A DNA stretch of 64,000 bases from an uncultured Pelagibacteraceae bacterium (GCA_902523515.1 CABYZT010000002.1:62001-126000); one strand, 5' to 3'; positions 20,024 to 31,775 are shown, numbered from the stretch's first letter. Notes: a model not told the origin generated them from the letters alone. Numbers and translations: made by a program.

Positions 20024-21277
20024 ATGAGAAATAAGTACTCAGTATTTTCGTTAATCAAAAATGCTCTTTCATATCATGAAAATTGGCAAAGAGCATGGAA
20101 AGACCCTACACCTAAAAAAGAGTACGATGCAGTTATTGTTGGCGGTGGTGGCCATGGATTAGCAACAGCTTACTATTTGGCAAAAAAACACAACATGAAT
20201 AATATTGCTGTAGTGGAAAAAGGTTGGATCGGTGGTGGAAATACTGGTCGTAATACTACTATTATTAGATCAAATTATTTATGGGACGCCAGTGCAGGTT
20301 TATATGATCATGCATTAAAAATTTGGGAAGGTTTATCTCAAGAACTAAACTATAATGTAATGTTTAGTCAAAGAGGTGTGATGAACCTTGCACATAATTT
20401 ACAAGATGTTAGAGATTTAAAAAGACGAACACATGCTAATAGACTAAATGGAATTGATGCAGTCTACTTGAGCACTGAAGAAGTTAAAAAATTTTGTCCA
20501 ATTATAAATACGTCACCAGATATTAGATACCCTGTATTAGGAGGAACTTTACAACGAAGAGCTGGAACAGCAAGACACGATGCAGTTGCTTGGGGATATG
20601 CTAGAGGAGCTGATGCAATGGGTGTTGATATTATTCAAAATTGTGAAGTTAAAGGAATAAAAAGAAATGGAGATAGTGTTGAAGGAATAGAAACAACAAA
20701 AGGATTTATAAAAACTAAAAAAGTTGGTGTAGTTGCAGCTGGTCATTCTAGTGTAATAGCTAATATGGCTGGTCTAAGACTTCCCCTTGAAAGTAAACCT
20801 TTACAGGCTTTAGTTTCTGAACCTGTAAAACCAATTATTGATACAGTTGTAATGTCTAATGCAGTGCATGCTTATGTCAGTCAATCTGACAAAGGAGAGC
20901 TGGTGATTGGTGCTGGAACGGATGATTATGTTTCTTATACTCAAAAAGGTAGTCATCAAATAGTTGAAGGAACATTAAATGCAATTTTAGAATTATATCC
21001 AATTTTCAGTAGAATGAGAATGTTAAGACAATGGGGAGGAATAGTAGATATTTGTCCTGACGCTAGTCCAATATTAAGTAAAACTTCAATTAAAGGATTA
21101 TATTTTAATTGTGGTTGGGGTACTGGTGGATTTAAAGCAACTCCTGGATCTGGGGATTTATTTGCTCATACTATTGCAAACGATGAACCTCACAAACTTA
21201 ATGCTGCATTTAATTTAAATAGATTTGTAAGCGGTGACCTTGTTGATGAACATGGTGCTGCAGCGGTTGCTCATTAA
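20024..21277 (+). CDS. soxB: Sarcosine oxidase, beta subunit
   Basis: [41 protein letters not shown]; order soxB-soxD-soxA-soxG. Confidence 0.95.
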   Translation: MRNKYSVFSLIKNALSYHENWQRAWKDPTPKKEYDAVIVGGGGHGLATAYYLAKKHNMNNIAVVEKGWIGGGNTGRNTTIIRSNYLWDASAGLYDHALKIWEGLSQELNYNVMFSQRGVMNLAHNLQDVRDLKRRTHANRLNGIDAVYLSTEEVKKFCPIINTSPDIRYPVLGGTLQRRAGTARHDAVAWGYARGADAMGVDIIQNCEVKGIKRNGDSVEGIETTKGFIKTKKVGVVAAGHSSVIANMAGLRLPLESKPLQALVSEPVKPIIDTVVMSNAVHAYVSQSDKGELVIGAGTDDYVSYTQKGSHQIVEGTLNAILELYPIFSRMRMLRQWGGIVDICPDASPILSKTSIKGLYFNCGWGTGGFKATPGSGDLFAHTIANDEPHKLNAAFNLNRFVSGDLVDEHGAAAVAH

Positions 21278-21552
21278 TGTTTTTAATAAACTGTCCATAC
21301 TGTGGAGAACGAGATCAGCAAGAATTTAAGGCTGGTGGTGAAGCTCATATCGAGAGACCTAAGCAACCAACAGAATTAAGTGATGATGAGTGGGCAGAAT
21401 ATTTATTTATGAGAAAAAATATTAAAGGTGTTCAATTTGAAAGATGGAACCATGCACATGGTTGTCGTAAATGGTTTAATATGGTTAGAGATACTTCTAA
21501 CGACGAAATAAAAGCAATTTACAAAATGGGTGAAAAACCACCTGCTCAATAA
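21277..21552 (+). CDS. soxD: Sarcosine oxidase, delta subunit
   Basis: INCPYCGERDQQEFKAGGEAHIERP...WNHAHGCRKWFNMVRDT. Confidence 0.95.
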   Translation: MFLINCPYCGERDQQEFKAGGEAHIERPKQPTELSDDEWAEYLFMRKNIKGVQFERWNHAHGCRKWFNMVRDTSNDEIKAIYKMGEKPPAQ

Positions 21553-21553
21553 A

Positions 21554-24500
21554 ATGACTAAAAGCTTAAGGGTAAAATCTAGTGAATACATTGATGAAAC
21601 TAATAGAATTTCGTTTAAATTTAATGGCAAAACTTACCATGGGTTTAAAGGTGATACGTTAGCATCAGCGTTACTTGCAAATAATGTTCATTTAGTTGGA
21701 AGAAGTTTTAAATATCATAGACCAAGAGGAATTATGACGTCTGGTTCTGAAGAACCAAATGCTATAGTTCAAGTAAATCCTGGTACCAACAGAACAGAAC
21801 CTAATGTTAGGGCAACAGAAGTTGAGATTTACGAAGGTTTAGAAGCAACCAGTCAAAATTGTTGGCCAAGTGTAGAATTTGATATTGGTGGAATAAACAA
21901 TTTTCTCTCGCCATTTTTTCCTGCAGGTTTTTATTACAAAACATTTATGTGGCCTGCTAGCTTCTGGGAGAAATATGAATTTTTCATACGACACTCAGCC
22001 GGTTTAGGAAAATCACCAACATCAAATGACCCTGACATTTATGACCACCGAAATATTCACTGTGATGTGTTGGTTGTAGGTGCAGGTATATCTGGAATAT
22101 TGGCAGCAAAAAATGCAGCTAAAAATAATTTTAAAACGTTGTTAGTTGACGAAAAAAATGAACTTGGTGGCTCAACTATTTTTGAAAATAACGAATTTAA
22201 CAAAATTGATAATAAAACTCCTTCTGAATGGTTAAAAAAAGAAATAGAGGAACTTAAAAATATTAAAAATCTTGAAATAAAAACTAGAACAAGTGTAGCT
22301 GCTTATCATCAATATAATTATCTTTTGGCTAGAGAAAATCTAACTGATCATTTAGAGGCAAAAGATAAAACAAATAAAATAAGACAAAGACTTCTGAAAA
22401 TTAGAGCTAAGAAAGTTATTTTGGCCACAGGTGCTTTAGAAAGACCCTTGATATTTAATAATAATGATAGACCAGGAATAATGCTTTCATCTGCTATTAA
22501 AAAATACAGTGAATTTTATGGAGTTGCTTGTGGTAGTAAAAATGTATTTTTTACTAATAATGATAGTGCTTACGAAAGTGCTTTGTCACTATATAACAAA
22601 GGTATAAATGTTGAGGCAATTATTGATATAAGAGAAGAATCTGAAAGTAAAATTGTTAAAAAAGTAAAAGAAGCAGGTATTAAAGTTTATTGGTCACATA
22701 CGATTGTTGATACAGCTGGATACAAAAGATTAAATGGCATTTCAATCATGAAACTATCTAATGATGGTACTTCAGTGACTGGAAGTAAAATTTCTATTTC
22801 ATGTGATTGCTTAGGAGTTGCTGGTGGTTGGACACCTGCCGTCCATTTATATACACAATCAGGTAGTAAACTAAAGTTTGATGAGGAAAAACAAATTTTC
22901 TTACCAAATCAGAACACATCTGGACAAATAAGTGTAGGATCTTGTGGTGGAGATTTTAAAATTGATGAAATCATTAAAAATTTAAATCAAAAGCTTAAAG
23001 ATAATCTAAATATTAAAGAAACAGATTTAGATAATATTAAAGTTGAGATTGATCAGGAAAATTCAAAAAGAAATATTTGGTTACTTCCTTCTGATAAACC
23101 TTTAGGTAAAACTAAACCATTTGTAGATTATCAAAACGATGCAACAGCTAAAGATATCAAATTAGCATTAAGAGAAGGTTTTAGATCAATTGAGCATGTT
23201 AAAAGATATACGACTACTGGTATGGGTACTGATCAAGGTAAACTAGGAAATATGCATGCATTGGGAATAATTGCAGATACAGCTGGTGTTAAAATGGGAG
23301 AATTAGGAACTACTACATTTAGACCTCCTTACACACCATTAACATTTGGAACTATTGTAGGTCGAAATGTTGGAAAGTTTTTTGATATTTTTAGAAGAAC
23401 GCCAATTAATGAGTGGCATGTTGAAAATAAAGCTGAATTTGAAAATGTCGGTCAATGGAAAAGAGCTTGGTACTACCCTATTAATGGAGAGACAATGCAT
23501 CAAGCAGTTCAAAGAGAAAGTAAAGCTGCAAGAGAAAGTGCTGGTATACTAGATGCCTCTACTCTTGGTAAAATTGATATTCAAGGAAGTGATGCTTCTG
23601 AATTTTTAAATAGAGTTTATACAAATGCTTGGTCAAAATTAGCAGTAGGAAAATGTAGATATGGGCTAATGCTAAATGAAGATGGTATGGTTTATGATGA
23701 TGGAGTTACAACAAGATTAGGTGAAAATCATTACATTATGACCACAACAACTGGTGGAGCAGCAAATGTTTTAGGTAAACTTGAAGACTATCTTCAAACA
23801 GAATGGCCTGAGCTTGATGTTTATTTAACCTCTGTAACAGATCATTATGCTACAGCTAGTTTATGCGGACCTAATAGTAAAAAAATTCTTAAAAAAATAA
23901 TTCCCGATTTAGATTTATCAGATGAAAACTTTCCTCATATGTCATTCAAAGAGGTTCATATCGGTAATATCCAATGCAGAATAATGAGAATTAGTTTTAC
24001 TGGAGAACACAGCTACGAAATAAATGTTCAAGCAAGTTATGGAAAGGATTTATGGGAAAAGTGTATAGAGGCGGGTAAAGAGTTTAACATTACTCCTTAT
24101 GGAACTGAGACAATGCACTTATTAAGAGCAGAAAAAGGTTTTATTATTGTTGGTCAAGATACAGATGGAACAATGACTCCTATCGATCTTCAAATGGATT
24201 GGATAGTAAGCAAGAAGAAATATGATTTCATAGGAAAAAGATCTCTTTATAGATCTGATACAATGAGAGAAGATAGAAAGCAATTAGTAGGTTTATTAAC
24301 TGATGATCCAAATATTGTTTTAGAAGAAGGAGCACAAATAGTTTCTGAGTTAAATCAAAGTCCAGTAGAAATGCTTGGACATGTAACTTCAAGTTATTTC
24401 AGTCCAAACCTAAAGAAATCAATAGCACTTGCAGTAGTTAGAGGTGGAAAAGATATGATGGGAAAAAAACTTTTTGTGCCCATGGAAAATAAAAATATTA

Positions 24501-24559
24501 ATGTCACGGTTGCGAATCCAGTCTTTTACGATCAGAAAAATGAGAGGTTAAATGCTTAA
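21554..24559 (+). CDS. soxA: Sarcosine oxidase, alpha subunit (ORF opens at 21530; MTKSLRV start preferred)
   Basis: FKGDTLASALLANNVHLVGRSFKYHRPRGIMTSGSEEPNA; FAD/NAD domain; C-terminal GcvT-like domain. Confidence 0.95.
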   Translation: MTKSLRVKSSEYIDETNRISFKFNGKTYHGFKGDTLASALLANNVHLVGRSFKYHRPRGIMTSGSEEPNAIVQVNPGTNRTEPNVRATEVEIYEGLEATSQNCWPSVEFDIGGINNFLSPFFPAGFYYKTFMWPASFWEKYEFFIRHSAGLGKSPTSNDPDIYDHRNIHCDVLVVGAGISGILAAKNAAKNNFKTLLVDEKNELGGSTIFENNEFNKIDNKTPSEWLKKEIEELKNIKNLEIKTRTSVAAYHQYNYLLARENLTDHLEAKDKTNKIRQRLLKIRAKKVILATGALERPLIFNNNDRPGIMLSSAIKKYSEFYGVACGSKNVFFTNNDSAYESALSLYNKGINVEAIIDIREESESKIVKKVKEAGIKVYWSHTIVDTAGYKRLNGISIMKLSNDGTSVTGSKISISCDCLGVAGGWTPAVHLYTQSGSKLKFDEEKQIFLPNQNTSGQISVGSCGGDFKIDEIIKNLNQKLKDNLNIKETDLDNIKVEIDQENSKRNIWLLPSDKPLGKTKPFVDYQNDATAKDIKLALREGFRSIEHVKRYTTTGMGTDQGKLGNMHALGIIADTAGVKMGELGTTTFRPPYTPLTFGTIVGRNVGKFFDIFRRTPINEWHVENKAEFENVGQWKRAWYYPINGETMHQAVQRESKAARESAGILDASTLGKIDIQGSDASEFLNRVYTNAWSKLAVGKCRYGLMLNEDGMVYDDGVTTRLGENHYIMTTTTGGAANVLGKLEDYLQTEWPELDVYLTSVTDHYATASLCGPNSKKILKKIIPDLDLSDENFPHMSFKEVHIGNIQCRIMRISFTGEHSYEINVQASYGKDLWEKCIEAGKEFNITPYGTETMHLLRAEKGFIIVGQDTDGTMTPIDLQMDWIVSKKKYDFIGKRSLYRSDTMREDRKQLVGLLTDDPNIVLEEGAQIVSELNQSPVEMLGHVTSSYFSPNLKKSIALAVVRGGKDMMGKKLFVPMENKNINVTVANPVFYDQKNERLNA

Positions 24560-25115
24560 TTACAATTCAGTTATTAAAAATGAAATTAAGCAAGAAAGTA
24601 TTTCTGTAAACGAAATCTCTCCAGTAATAAAAATTAATTTGAGAGGTAAAAAAAGAGAATTTTTAACAAATGTTGGTAAAAATCTTAATATGATCTTGCC
24701 TACTGAGGCAAACACTTCAACAACGAGTGATAAATTAACAGCAATATGGCTTAGTCCAGACGAATGGATGATAATCTCAAATGAGCTAACAAGTAAAGAC
24801 ACAAATAAATCTGATCTATATGAAATGTTATTTAATAGTATTTCAAAAACAAATTTAGGTGCTGTTATAGATGTAACAGATCAATTTGTTCAATTAGAAC
24901 TTAAAGGTGAAAATGTCTATGAAATCTTATCAGCAGGATCTCCCTTTAATTTTAATGAATTTAAAGAAAAAAAAGGATCAACAACTCAGACTGTTTTAAA
25001 TCATGTAGATGTAATTCTGCAACATAAAGATGAAAATATTTTAAATCTGTTTGTTAGAAGATCTTTTGCTGAACATCTTTGTTATTGGATTGAAGACTGT
25101 GCTTCAAGATTATAA
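24552..25115 (+). CDS. soxG: Sarcosine oxidase, gamma subunit
   Basis: Last gene of soxBDAG; AIWLSPDEWMII, FVRRSFAEHLCYWIEDC. Confidence 0.9.
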   Translation: MLNYNSVIKNEIKQESISVNEISPVIKINLRGKKREFLTNVGKNLNMILPTEANTSTTSDKLTAIWLSPDEWMIISNELTSKDTNKSDLYEMLFNSISKTNLGAVIDVTDQFVQLELKGENVYEILSAGSPFNFNEFKEKKGSTTQTVLNHVDVILQHKDENILNLFVRRSFAEHLCYWIEDCASRL

Positions 25116-25117
25116 AC

Positions 25118-25645
25118 TTATTTTTTTCTTCTAAAGTCCCATGGCATTTCAAATTTACCTTGCCAAAGGCCTTTTTTTTCATTTTTAGCATTAATTTCGT
25201 TTGATATATATTTTTTTGAGTATTTTCTATAAGCTACTGCATAACCGTTTGAAACTAGCCAAGAATTCAGATTTAAATTTCTTTTATAACATTCTCCAAT
25301 AAATCTTTTGTATCTATCAACATCCAAAATTTTACAAGTTATTACTTTGTTATTTATTTTATTTTGTAATTTTTGAGTTGAAATTTTTCCACATGGATAA
25401 TCTTTAGTAAAAGTAAAAAAAATTATTGTTAGATATGGTTTTTTACACATTTGCTTGAATTCAGGTGCATCAATTCCGTATAATCTTATCTTTTTTGAAT
25501 TTATTTTTATTGTATCACCATCAATAATTTGAGCATTTCCAGAAATTTCTTTAATCTCTTCAGACCTAACATCGTTATATGTGAGAATAAAAAAAATCGA
25601 ACAAATTATAATTAAAATTATCGCTTTTCTTTTTGTAAAAAACAT
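25118..25645 (-). CDS. Secreted/membrane-anchored thermonuclease-family (SNase-like) protein
   Basis: N-terminal hydrophobic segment; IIDGDTIKINSKKIRLYGIDAPEFKQ; VDRYKRFIGECYK; LVSNGYAVAYRKY. Confidence 0.85.
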   Translation of the reverse strand: MFFTKRKAIILIIICSIFFILTYNDVRSEEIKEISGNAQIIDGDTIKINSKKIRLYGIDAPEFKQMCKKPYLTIIFFTFTKDYPCGKISTQKLQNKINNKVITCKILDVDRYKRFIGECYKRNLNLNSWLVSNGYAVAYRKYSKKYISNEINAKNEKKGLWQGKFEMPWDFRRKK

Positions 25646-25657
25646 GTTTAAAAAATA

Positions 25658-26995
25658 TTAAATATTAACTAATTTATGTTTAATATAATATTTGACATAA
25701 AAAAGTAGCATCAATGATATCAACCATTGAAAAATAGCCCATATATAAAAAAAAGTTTTAAAATCTGCATTTAGATACTTTGCAATGTAAAAGGATAGAA
25801 CTGGTACTATAACATTTCTGGCAATATTATTAACCATGGCTTTTTCAGATTTTTTTAAAGCCATAAAAAATCCATTGGATAAGAAAAATATTGGATAAGC
25901 AGGTAAAATAAATGCGGAAATCTTAAGGTACATCGAGCCATGCATAATTACATTTGGGTTTGAAGAAAAGAATTTAGGAACAATGTCAGCACTTATAAAA
26001 ATAACTACACCAGCGATTAACATTATAAATAGACCGTATTTTATTGAGGTAAAATAGGATTGCTCCACTCTATCGTAATATTTTGCTCCAATATTTTGCG
26101 CTATTATAGAAATTATTGCTGTATTAATTCCTAATATTGGTAATAAAACTACTTGCTCAATTCTTGTAGCAGATCCATACCCTGCTACAGCATATTCACC
26201 AAATAACCCAACATATGTAAAAACAATTGTTGCAGCGATAGAATACCCTAATATGGCAATTGTAATTGGCATTGATTGAAAAAAAATATTTTTTAAGAAA
26301 AAAAATTTAGCTTTGAAATGGTCTAAAGTTATTTGTTTAATTCTTTGATTATTTAATATTTTTATCAAAATAACCAACAAAGATACAAATTGAGCAATTA
26401 AAGTTGCTATCCCAATACCAGTTATTCCTAATGGTGGTATAAATAAAAAACCAAATATAAAAATTGGATTTAAAATAATGTTTAAGAAAAAAGAAAATAT
26501 TAGAACATTTCTGTAAGTTTTAGTGTCTCCTTCTGCGTGTAAAAATGAATTTAAAGCTACTACTAAAATAAATAATATCGTACCTAAAAAAATTACATTT
26601 ATATATTCGAGTCCAAGAATTGTTACTTCTTGAGAGGAATTCATTAATAAGAATATCTTTTCACCAAAAGCAAATCCTAAAATAGATACAACTATCGAGA
26701 TTATAATCGAATAAATGATTACATTTCCAAAATAACTTAAAACATTATTTTCGTTTTTTTCTCCAATACTACTGCCAATCAATGATGTTCCTGCTACGGT
26801 AACTCCAATTGATGTCGCAATAATCAAAAAATATATCGGAAAAGACTTGCTCAAAGCAGATAAGGCTTCTGGTGATATTTTTCCTGCATAAAAAGTATCT
26901 ACGATTGTGTAAAGTGTTTGGAATAAGGTTCCTACACTTGCTGGTATAGCAAGTTTTCTTACTAACAACGAAACTTCATCTTTTAATAAATTCAT
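25658..26995 (-). CDS. MATE-family efflux transporter
   Basis: 12-TM type; LAIPASVGTLFQTLYTIVDTFYAGKISPEALSALS. Confidence 0.88.
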   Translation of the reverse strand: MNLLKDEVSLLVRKLAIPASVGTLFQTLYTIVDTFYAGKISPEALSALSKSFPIYFLIIATSIGVTVAGTSLIGSSIGEKNENNVLSYFGNVIIYSIIISIVVSILGFAFGEKIFLLMNSSQEVTILGLEYINVIFLGTILFILVVALNSFLHAEGDTKTYRNVLIFSFFLNIILNPIFIFGFLFIPPLGITGIGIATLIAQFVSLLVILIKILNNQRIKQITLDHFKAKFFFLKNIFFQSMPITIAILGYSIAATIVFTYVGLFGEYAVAGYGSATRIEQVVLLPILGINTAIISIIAQNIGAKYYDRVEQSYFTSIKYGLFIMLIAGVVIFISADIVPKFFSSNPNVIMHGSMYLKISAFILPAYPIFFLSNGFFMALKKSEKAMVNNIARNVIVPVLSFYIAKYLNADFKTFFYIWAIFQWLISLMLLFYVKYYIKHKLVNI

Positions 26996-27009
26996 TAGTT
27001 TAAGATTTG

Positions 27010-27915
27010 TTAATACTCTTTTTGGAAGATATGTCTTTTTCCTGCTTCTTTAGCAAGATTAATTTGTTTTTGTCTCATCCTAAATCTTGATTTTTGATGA
27101 TCTGTTAGGTTGTCGTGACAATTTGGACATGAAACACCCTCTTCATATTTTTTTGATTTTTTATCCTTAGGCGATATAGGTTTCCTGCAACCACTGCACA
27201 TTGAGTAAGAACCAACTTTTAGACCATGTTTTAAACTAATCCTGTTATCAAAAACAAAGCATTCACCTTTCCATAAACTTTTTTTCTTATTAGTTTTTTT
27301 GAGATAATTTAAAATTCCACCATTTAACTGATAAATATTATTAAAGCCTTTATTCTCCAAATATACAGATGCCTTTTCACAGCGGATTCCACCAGTACAA
27401 AACATAGCTATAGGTTGATTTTTTTTTAATTTTTTTAGATATTTTGGGAAATCTCTAAAGTTATCAACATCAGGATTGATTGCTCCCTTAAATGTTCCAA
27501 CATCATACTCAAATGGTTTTCTCGCATCTATAAGAACAGTATCCTTTTCTTTAATCAGCTTATTCCATTTGATTGGATCTACATGGCTATCCTTTTTTTT
27601 TATTCTTTTGTTTAAAATTAAATTCATAGGAACAACCTCGTTTTTGATTTTCACTTTAGGTTTATGAAATGGTTGGAATAAACTTTTAGACTTATTGCTG
27701 CTGTTAAATTCTTTAAATTTTAAAGCTCTTTTTAAATTGTTAATTGTGAATTTAATGTCTGCAGCTTTACCAGAAATAGTTCCATTTACACCTTCTTTGG
27801 AAATAATTATAGTACCTCTAATATTTTTCTTTTTTAAAGTTTCTAATAAAACTTTTTGATTTTTCTTTAGATAAGAAATTTTGACAAATTTATAAAAACC
27901 AACTACTTCAAACAT
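27010..27915 (-). CDS. trhO: tRNA uridine(34) hydroxylase, rhodanese-fold (TrhO/YceA)
   Basis: GTIIISKEGVNGTISG, LIDARKPFEYDVGTFKGAINPDVDNFRDFP, MFCTGGIRCEKASVYL, C-terminal CSGC/CPNC cysteines. Confidence 0.92.
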   Translation of the reverse strand: MFEVVGFYKFVKISYLKKNQKVLLETLKKKNIRGTIIISKEGVNGTISGKAADIKFTINNLKRALKFKEFNSSNKSKSLFQPFHKPKVKIKNEVVPMNLILNKRIKKKDSHVDPIKWNKLIKEKDTVLIDARKPFEYDVGTFKGAINPDVDNFRDFPKYLKKLKKNQPIAMFCTGGIRCEKASVYLENKGFNNIYQLNGGILNYLKKTNKKKSLWKGECFVFDNRISLKHGLKVGSYSMCSGCRKPISPKDKKSKKYEEGVSCPNCHDNLTDHQKSRFRMRQKQINLAKEAGKRHIFQKEY

Positions 27916-28565
27916 TATAATTTTCTACAAACAGTCATACCATCACCAAGAGGAATTATTAACTTTTCAACCCTTGTATCCTTTGAGATATGACTATTAA
28001 ACTCTTTAATATTTTTAGTAAATTTATCATTATTGTTTTCATTCACAACTTCTCCATACCATAAAACATTATCAATGATTATTAGACCATTTTTGTTCAA
28101 TAATTGTAAAGAACGTTCATAGTATTCAATATAATTCATTTTATCAGCATCAATAAAAACTAAATCAAACTTTTCATTTTTAATTTCATCTAAACTTTCT
28201 AAAGCAGGTTTAATTAATGTTTTTATTTTATGATCTTGATTAGCTTTTTTAAAAAAATCTAGTGCTACTTTATTAGTTTCTTCATTTTTATCTAAAGCAA
28301 TTATTTTGCCGTCGTCTGATAATGCCAAAGCCATAGATAATGTACTTAATCCTGTAAATGTACCTATCTCTAAAATTTTTTTGATATTTGAAATTTTTAT
28401 AATTAGATGCAGAAATTGACTTTGTGAAATTGAGATTTGCATTCTTTTGATATCACCAAGAGAAGTATTGTATTCAATTATTTCTTTTTGGACTGGATGT
28501 AAGTTAAATCCATGACTTAAAATATACTCTTGGAGTTCTTTAGTTATATTTAGGTCTGAACCCAT
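27915..28565 (-). CDS. Class I SAM-dependent O-methyltransferase (PF01596-like)
   Basis: KKILEIGTFTGLSTLSMALAL, FDLVFIDADKMNYIEYYERSLQLLNKNGLIIIDNVLWYGEV, IPLGDGMTVCRK. Confidence 0.88.
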   Translation of the reverse strand: MGSDLNITKELQEYILSHGFNLHPVQKEIIEYNTSLGDIKRMQISISQSQFLHLIIKISNIKKILEIGTFTGLSTLSMALALSDDGKIIALDKNEETNKVALDFFKKANQDHKIKTLIKPALESLDEIKNEKFDLVFIDADKMNYIEYYERSLQLLNKNGLIIIDNVLWYGEVVNENNNDKFTKNIKEFNSHISKDTRVEKLIIPLGDGMTVCRKL

Positions 28566-28570
28566 AAATT

Positions 28571-30034
28571 CTAAAGTTTTTTCTTTAAAATCTCATTAAC
28601 TAATTGAGGATTTGCTTTTCCACCAGAAACTTTCATTACTTGACCTACAAAGAAACCAAATAATTTAACTTTACCTGATTTATATTCGGTAGCTTTGTCT
28701 CTGTTATCATCAATAACCTTATCTATCAGCGCCTCAAGTGCTTTTGGATCACTCTCTTGTTTTAAACCTTTTTCTTCAACAATTTTCTGAGGATCTTTGT
28801 CGCCTTCCATCATTTGTTCGAAAACTGTTTTTGCAATTTTTCCAGAAATTGTTCCGTCTTTAATTAAATTAATTAATTTTGATAAATTGCCTGGACTTAT
28901 AGGGCTTTCAGTTATTTCTAAATTTTTTTCATTCAAAGCTGCAAATAATTCACCAATTATCCAATTTGTTGCAAGTTTTACATCAGACTTCTTAATTACA
29001 TTTTCAAAGTAATTTGATGTTTCAATATCAGAAACTAAAATGTTTGCTTCATAAGGAGATAACTTGAATTTTTCTATAAATCTTTTTTTCTTTTCATCTG
29101 GTAGCTCTGGAATTTCTGATTTTAAGTTTTCAATAAAATCATCTGAAACTTCTAATGGCAATAAGTCTGGATCTGGAAAATATCTGTAATCATGAGCATC
29201 TTCTTTTGATCTCATTGATCTAGTTTCATTTTTTTTAGTATCAAAAAGTCTTGTTTCTTGATCAATCGTTTGACCATCCTCAATTAAATCAACTTGTCTA
29301 TTAGCCTCGTATTCAATTGCCATCTGCATGAATTTTATTGAGTTAACATTTTTGATCTCACATCGAGTTCCAAACTCTTTTGAACCTTTTTTTCTAACAG
29401 ATACATTTACATCGGCTCTTAAAGATCCTTCCTGCATGTTTCCATCACAGGTACCTAAATACCTCATTATAGATCTTAATTTTTTAATATATGCATTTAC
29501 TTCATCTGGAGACCTTAAGTCAGGTTTGCTTACAATTTCCATTAAAGCCACACCAGATCTATTTAAATCTACAAAAGTATTTTTAGGATCTAGATCATGA
29601 ATGCTTTTACCTGCATCTTGCTCTAAGTGTAATCTTTCTATACCTACCTCTTTTTGACCATCTGGCATATCAAGTATTACTTTACCCTCACCTACAATTG
29701 GATCTTTGAATTGTGAGATTTGGTAACCCTGAGGTAAGTCAGCATAAAAATAATTTTTTCTATCAAAAACAGATCTCTTATTGATTTTAGCTTTTAAACC
29801 AATTCCTGTTTTGATAGCTTGTTTTACACAATACTCGTTTATTACTGGCAACATTCCTGGAAATGCTGCATCAACTAAACTTACTTGAGTATTTGGTTCA
29901 GCTCCAAATTTGGTCGCTGATGTTGAGAATAATTTTGACTCCGATGTAACTTGTGCATGAACTTCTAAACCAATGACAACTTCATATTGATTATCATTTC
30001 TATTAATTAGATATTCAGATTTGCTCTTACTCAC
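28571..30034 (-). CDS. gatB: Asp/Glu-tRNA(Asn/Gln) amidotransferase subunit B
   Basis: [35 protein letters not shown]. Confidence 0.97.
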   Translation of the reverse strand: MSKSKSEYLINRNDNQYEVVIGLEVHAQVTSESKLFSTSATKFGAEPNTQVSLVDAAFPGMLPVINEYCVKQAIKTGIGLKAKINKRSVFDRKNYFYADLPQGYQISQFKDPIVGEGKVILDMPDGQKEVGIERLHLEQDAGKSIHDLDPKNTFVDLNRSGVALMEIVSKPDLRSPDEVNAYIKKLRSIMRYLGTCDGNMQEGSLRADVNVSVRKKGSKEFGTRCEIKNVNSIKFMQMAIEYEANRQVDLIEDGQTIDQETRLFDTKKNETRSMRSKEDAHDYRYFPDPDLLPLEVSDDFIENLKSEIPELPDEKKKRFIEKFKLSPYEANILVSDIETSNYFENVIKKSDVKLATNWIIGELFAALNEKNLEITESPISPGNLSKLINLIKDGTISGKIAKTVFEQMMEGDKDPQKIVEEKGLKQESDPKALEALIDKVIDDNRDKATEYKSGKVKLFGFFVGQVMKVSGGKANPQLVNEILKKKL

Positions 30035-31488
30035 TCAATCCACCAATCAGTAATGTTGTTTTTAAAATTAATTTTTTCTTCCATAGCATATGCAATGTTT
30101 AAAATATTTTGTTCATCAAAAGCTTTACCAATTATCTGTAATCCTAATGGATATCCTTTAGCATCATGGCCTGCGGGTATAGAAATTCCAGGTAAACCTG
30201 CTAAATTTACAGGAACAGTAAAAATATCATTTAAATACATTGAAACCGGATCATTTGTTTTTTCACCAATTTTAAACGCAGAACTTGGAGTGGATGGGGT
30301 TAGAATTGCATCAACTTTTTTATAAGCATCATCAAAATCTTTTTTAATAAGTTTTCTTACCTTTTGTGCTTTAAGATAATAAGCATCATAATATCCTGAA
30401 GATAAAACATAAGTTCCAATCATTATTCTTCTTTGAACCTCAGCACCAAATCCTTCAGATCTAGTTTTTTCATACATATCAATAAGATTTTCTCCTTCAG
30501 CTCTAAAACCATATTTAACACCGTCGTATCTAGCCAAATTAGATGAGGCCTCTGCTGGTGCCACTATGTAATAAGTTGGTAGTGCATAATTAGTATGAGG
30601 TAGAGATATGTCAATAATCTCAGCACCACAATCTTTTGCGTATTCAATACCTTTTTTCCATAGGTCTTCTATTTCTTTAGGCATGCCATCTACTCTATAT
30701 TCCTTGGGTATTCCTATTTTTTTACCTTTAATATCTTTTGTTAATTCTTTGCTGTATTCGTTTCTTTTGAAGTCTATAGATGTAGAATCTTTTTCATCAT
30801 AAGTACTAATAACTTCCTGTAACAATGCACAATCTTTAACATTTTGCGCCATTGGACCAGCCTGATCTAGAGATGATGCAAATGCTACAATTCCATATCG
30901 AGAGCAACTACCATAAGTGGGTTTTAATCCAACAGTTCCTGTAAATGAAGCAGGCTGTCTTATAGATCCACCTGTATCTGTTCCAATAGTTATTGGTGTT
31001 AATTGAGCTGCTACAGCAGAAGACGATCCACCAGACGATCCTCCTGGGACTAAATTTTTATCAATTGGGTTTTGTACATTACCAAAAAAACTAGTTTCAT
31101 TAGATGAACCCATTGCAAACTCATCACAATTTAGTTTGCCCATTAGGATAGCTCCTTCATTCCAAATATTTTGTGTAACTGTCGACTCGTAGGTTGGAAC
31201 AAAGTTATTTAAAATCTTACTACCTGCAGTGGTTCTTAAATCTTTTGTACAAAATAAATCTTTCACAGCCATTGGAATGCCAGGCAATTTTAGATCAAGA
31301 TTAGGTTTTTCATCAAACGTTTTTGCTTTATTTAAAGCATTTACATAATCTTCAGTTATATATGCATTTAATTCTTTTGATTTTTCTGATCTTTCAACAA
31401 ATGCTTTAGTAACTTCTCTTGAGGAAAGTTTTTTACCTTTTATATTTTCTACTAACTCAGATAATGATTGTTTAGTTATATCTGACAT
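30031..31488 (-). CDS. gatA: Asp/Glu-tRNA(Asn/Gln) amidotransferase subunit A
   Basis: [33 protein letters not shown] amidase signature. Confidence 0.97.
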   Translation of the reverse strand: MSDITKQSLSELVENIKGKKLSSREVTKAFVERSEKSKELNAYITEDYVNALNKAKTFDEKPNLDLKLPGIPMAVKDLFCTKDLRTTAGSKILNNFVPTYESTVTQNIWNEGAILMGKLNCDEFAMGSSNETSFFGNVQNPIDKNLVPGGSSGGSSSAVAAQLTPITIGTDTGGSIRQPASFTGTVGLKPTYGSCSRYGIVAFASSLDQAGPMAQNVKDCALLQEVISTYDEKDSTSIDFKRNEYSKELTKDIKGKKIGIPKEYRVDGMPKEIEDLWKKGIEYAKDCGAEIIDISLPHTNYALPTYYIVAPAEASSNLARYDGVKYGFRAEGENLIDMYEKTRSEGFGAEVQRRIMIGTYVLSSGYYDAYYLKAQKVRKLIKKDFDDAYKKVDAILTPSTPSSAFKIGEKTNDPVSMYLNDIFTVPVNLAGLPGISIPAGHDAKGYPLGLQIIGKAFDEQNILNIAYAMEEKINFKNNITDWWIE

Positions 31489-31775
31489 TATTCAATTACC
31501 TTTGGTACTACAAAATAATCTTCATTTTCCTTAGGAGAATTTTTTATTACTTGATCTCTTAAGTTTTTACTTTTTACTTCATCTGACCTTAGTTTTAGAG
31601 TTGTTTCAGCAACAGAAGTTAATGGTTCAACATTGTCAGTTTTTAATTCGTTAAGTTTTTCAATAAAATCAAAAATTGAATTTAAATCACCTGCTAGTTT
31701 CTCTGCTTTTTTCTCATCTACAGAAATTCTTGATAGTTTAGATATGTGCTTTATTGTTTTAAGATCGATGCTCAT
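31488..31775 (-). CDS. gatC: Asp/Glu-tRNA(Asn/Gln) amidotransferase subunit C (ORF opens at 31805)
   Basis: [34 protein letters not shown]. Confidence 0.95.
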   Translation of the reverse strand: MSIDLKTIKHISKLSRISVDEKKAEKLAGDLNSIFDFIEKLNELKTDNVEPLTSVAETTLKLRSDEVKSKNLRDQVIKNSPKENEDYFVVPKVIE

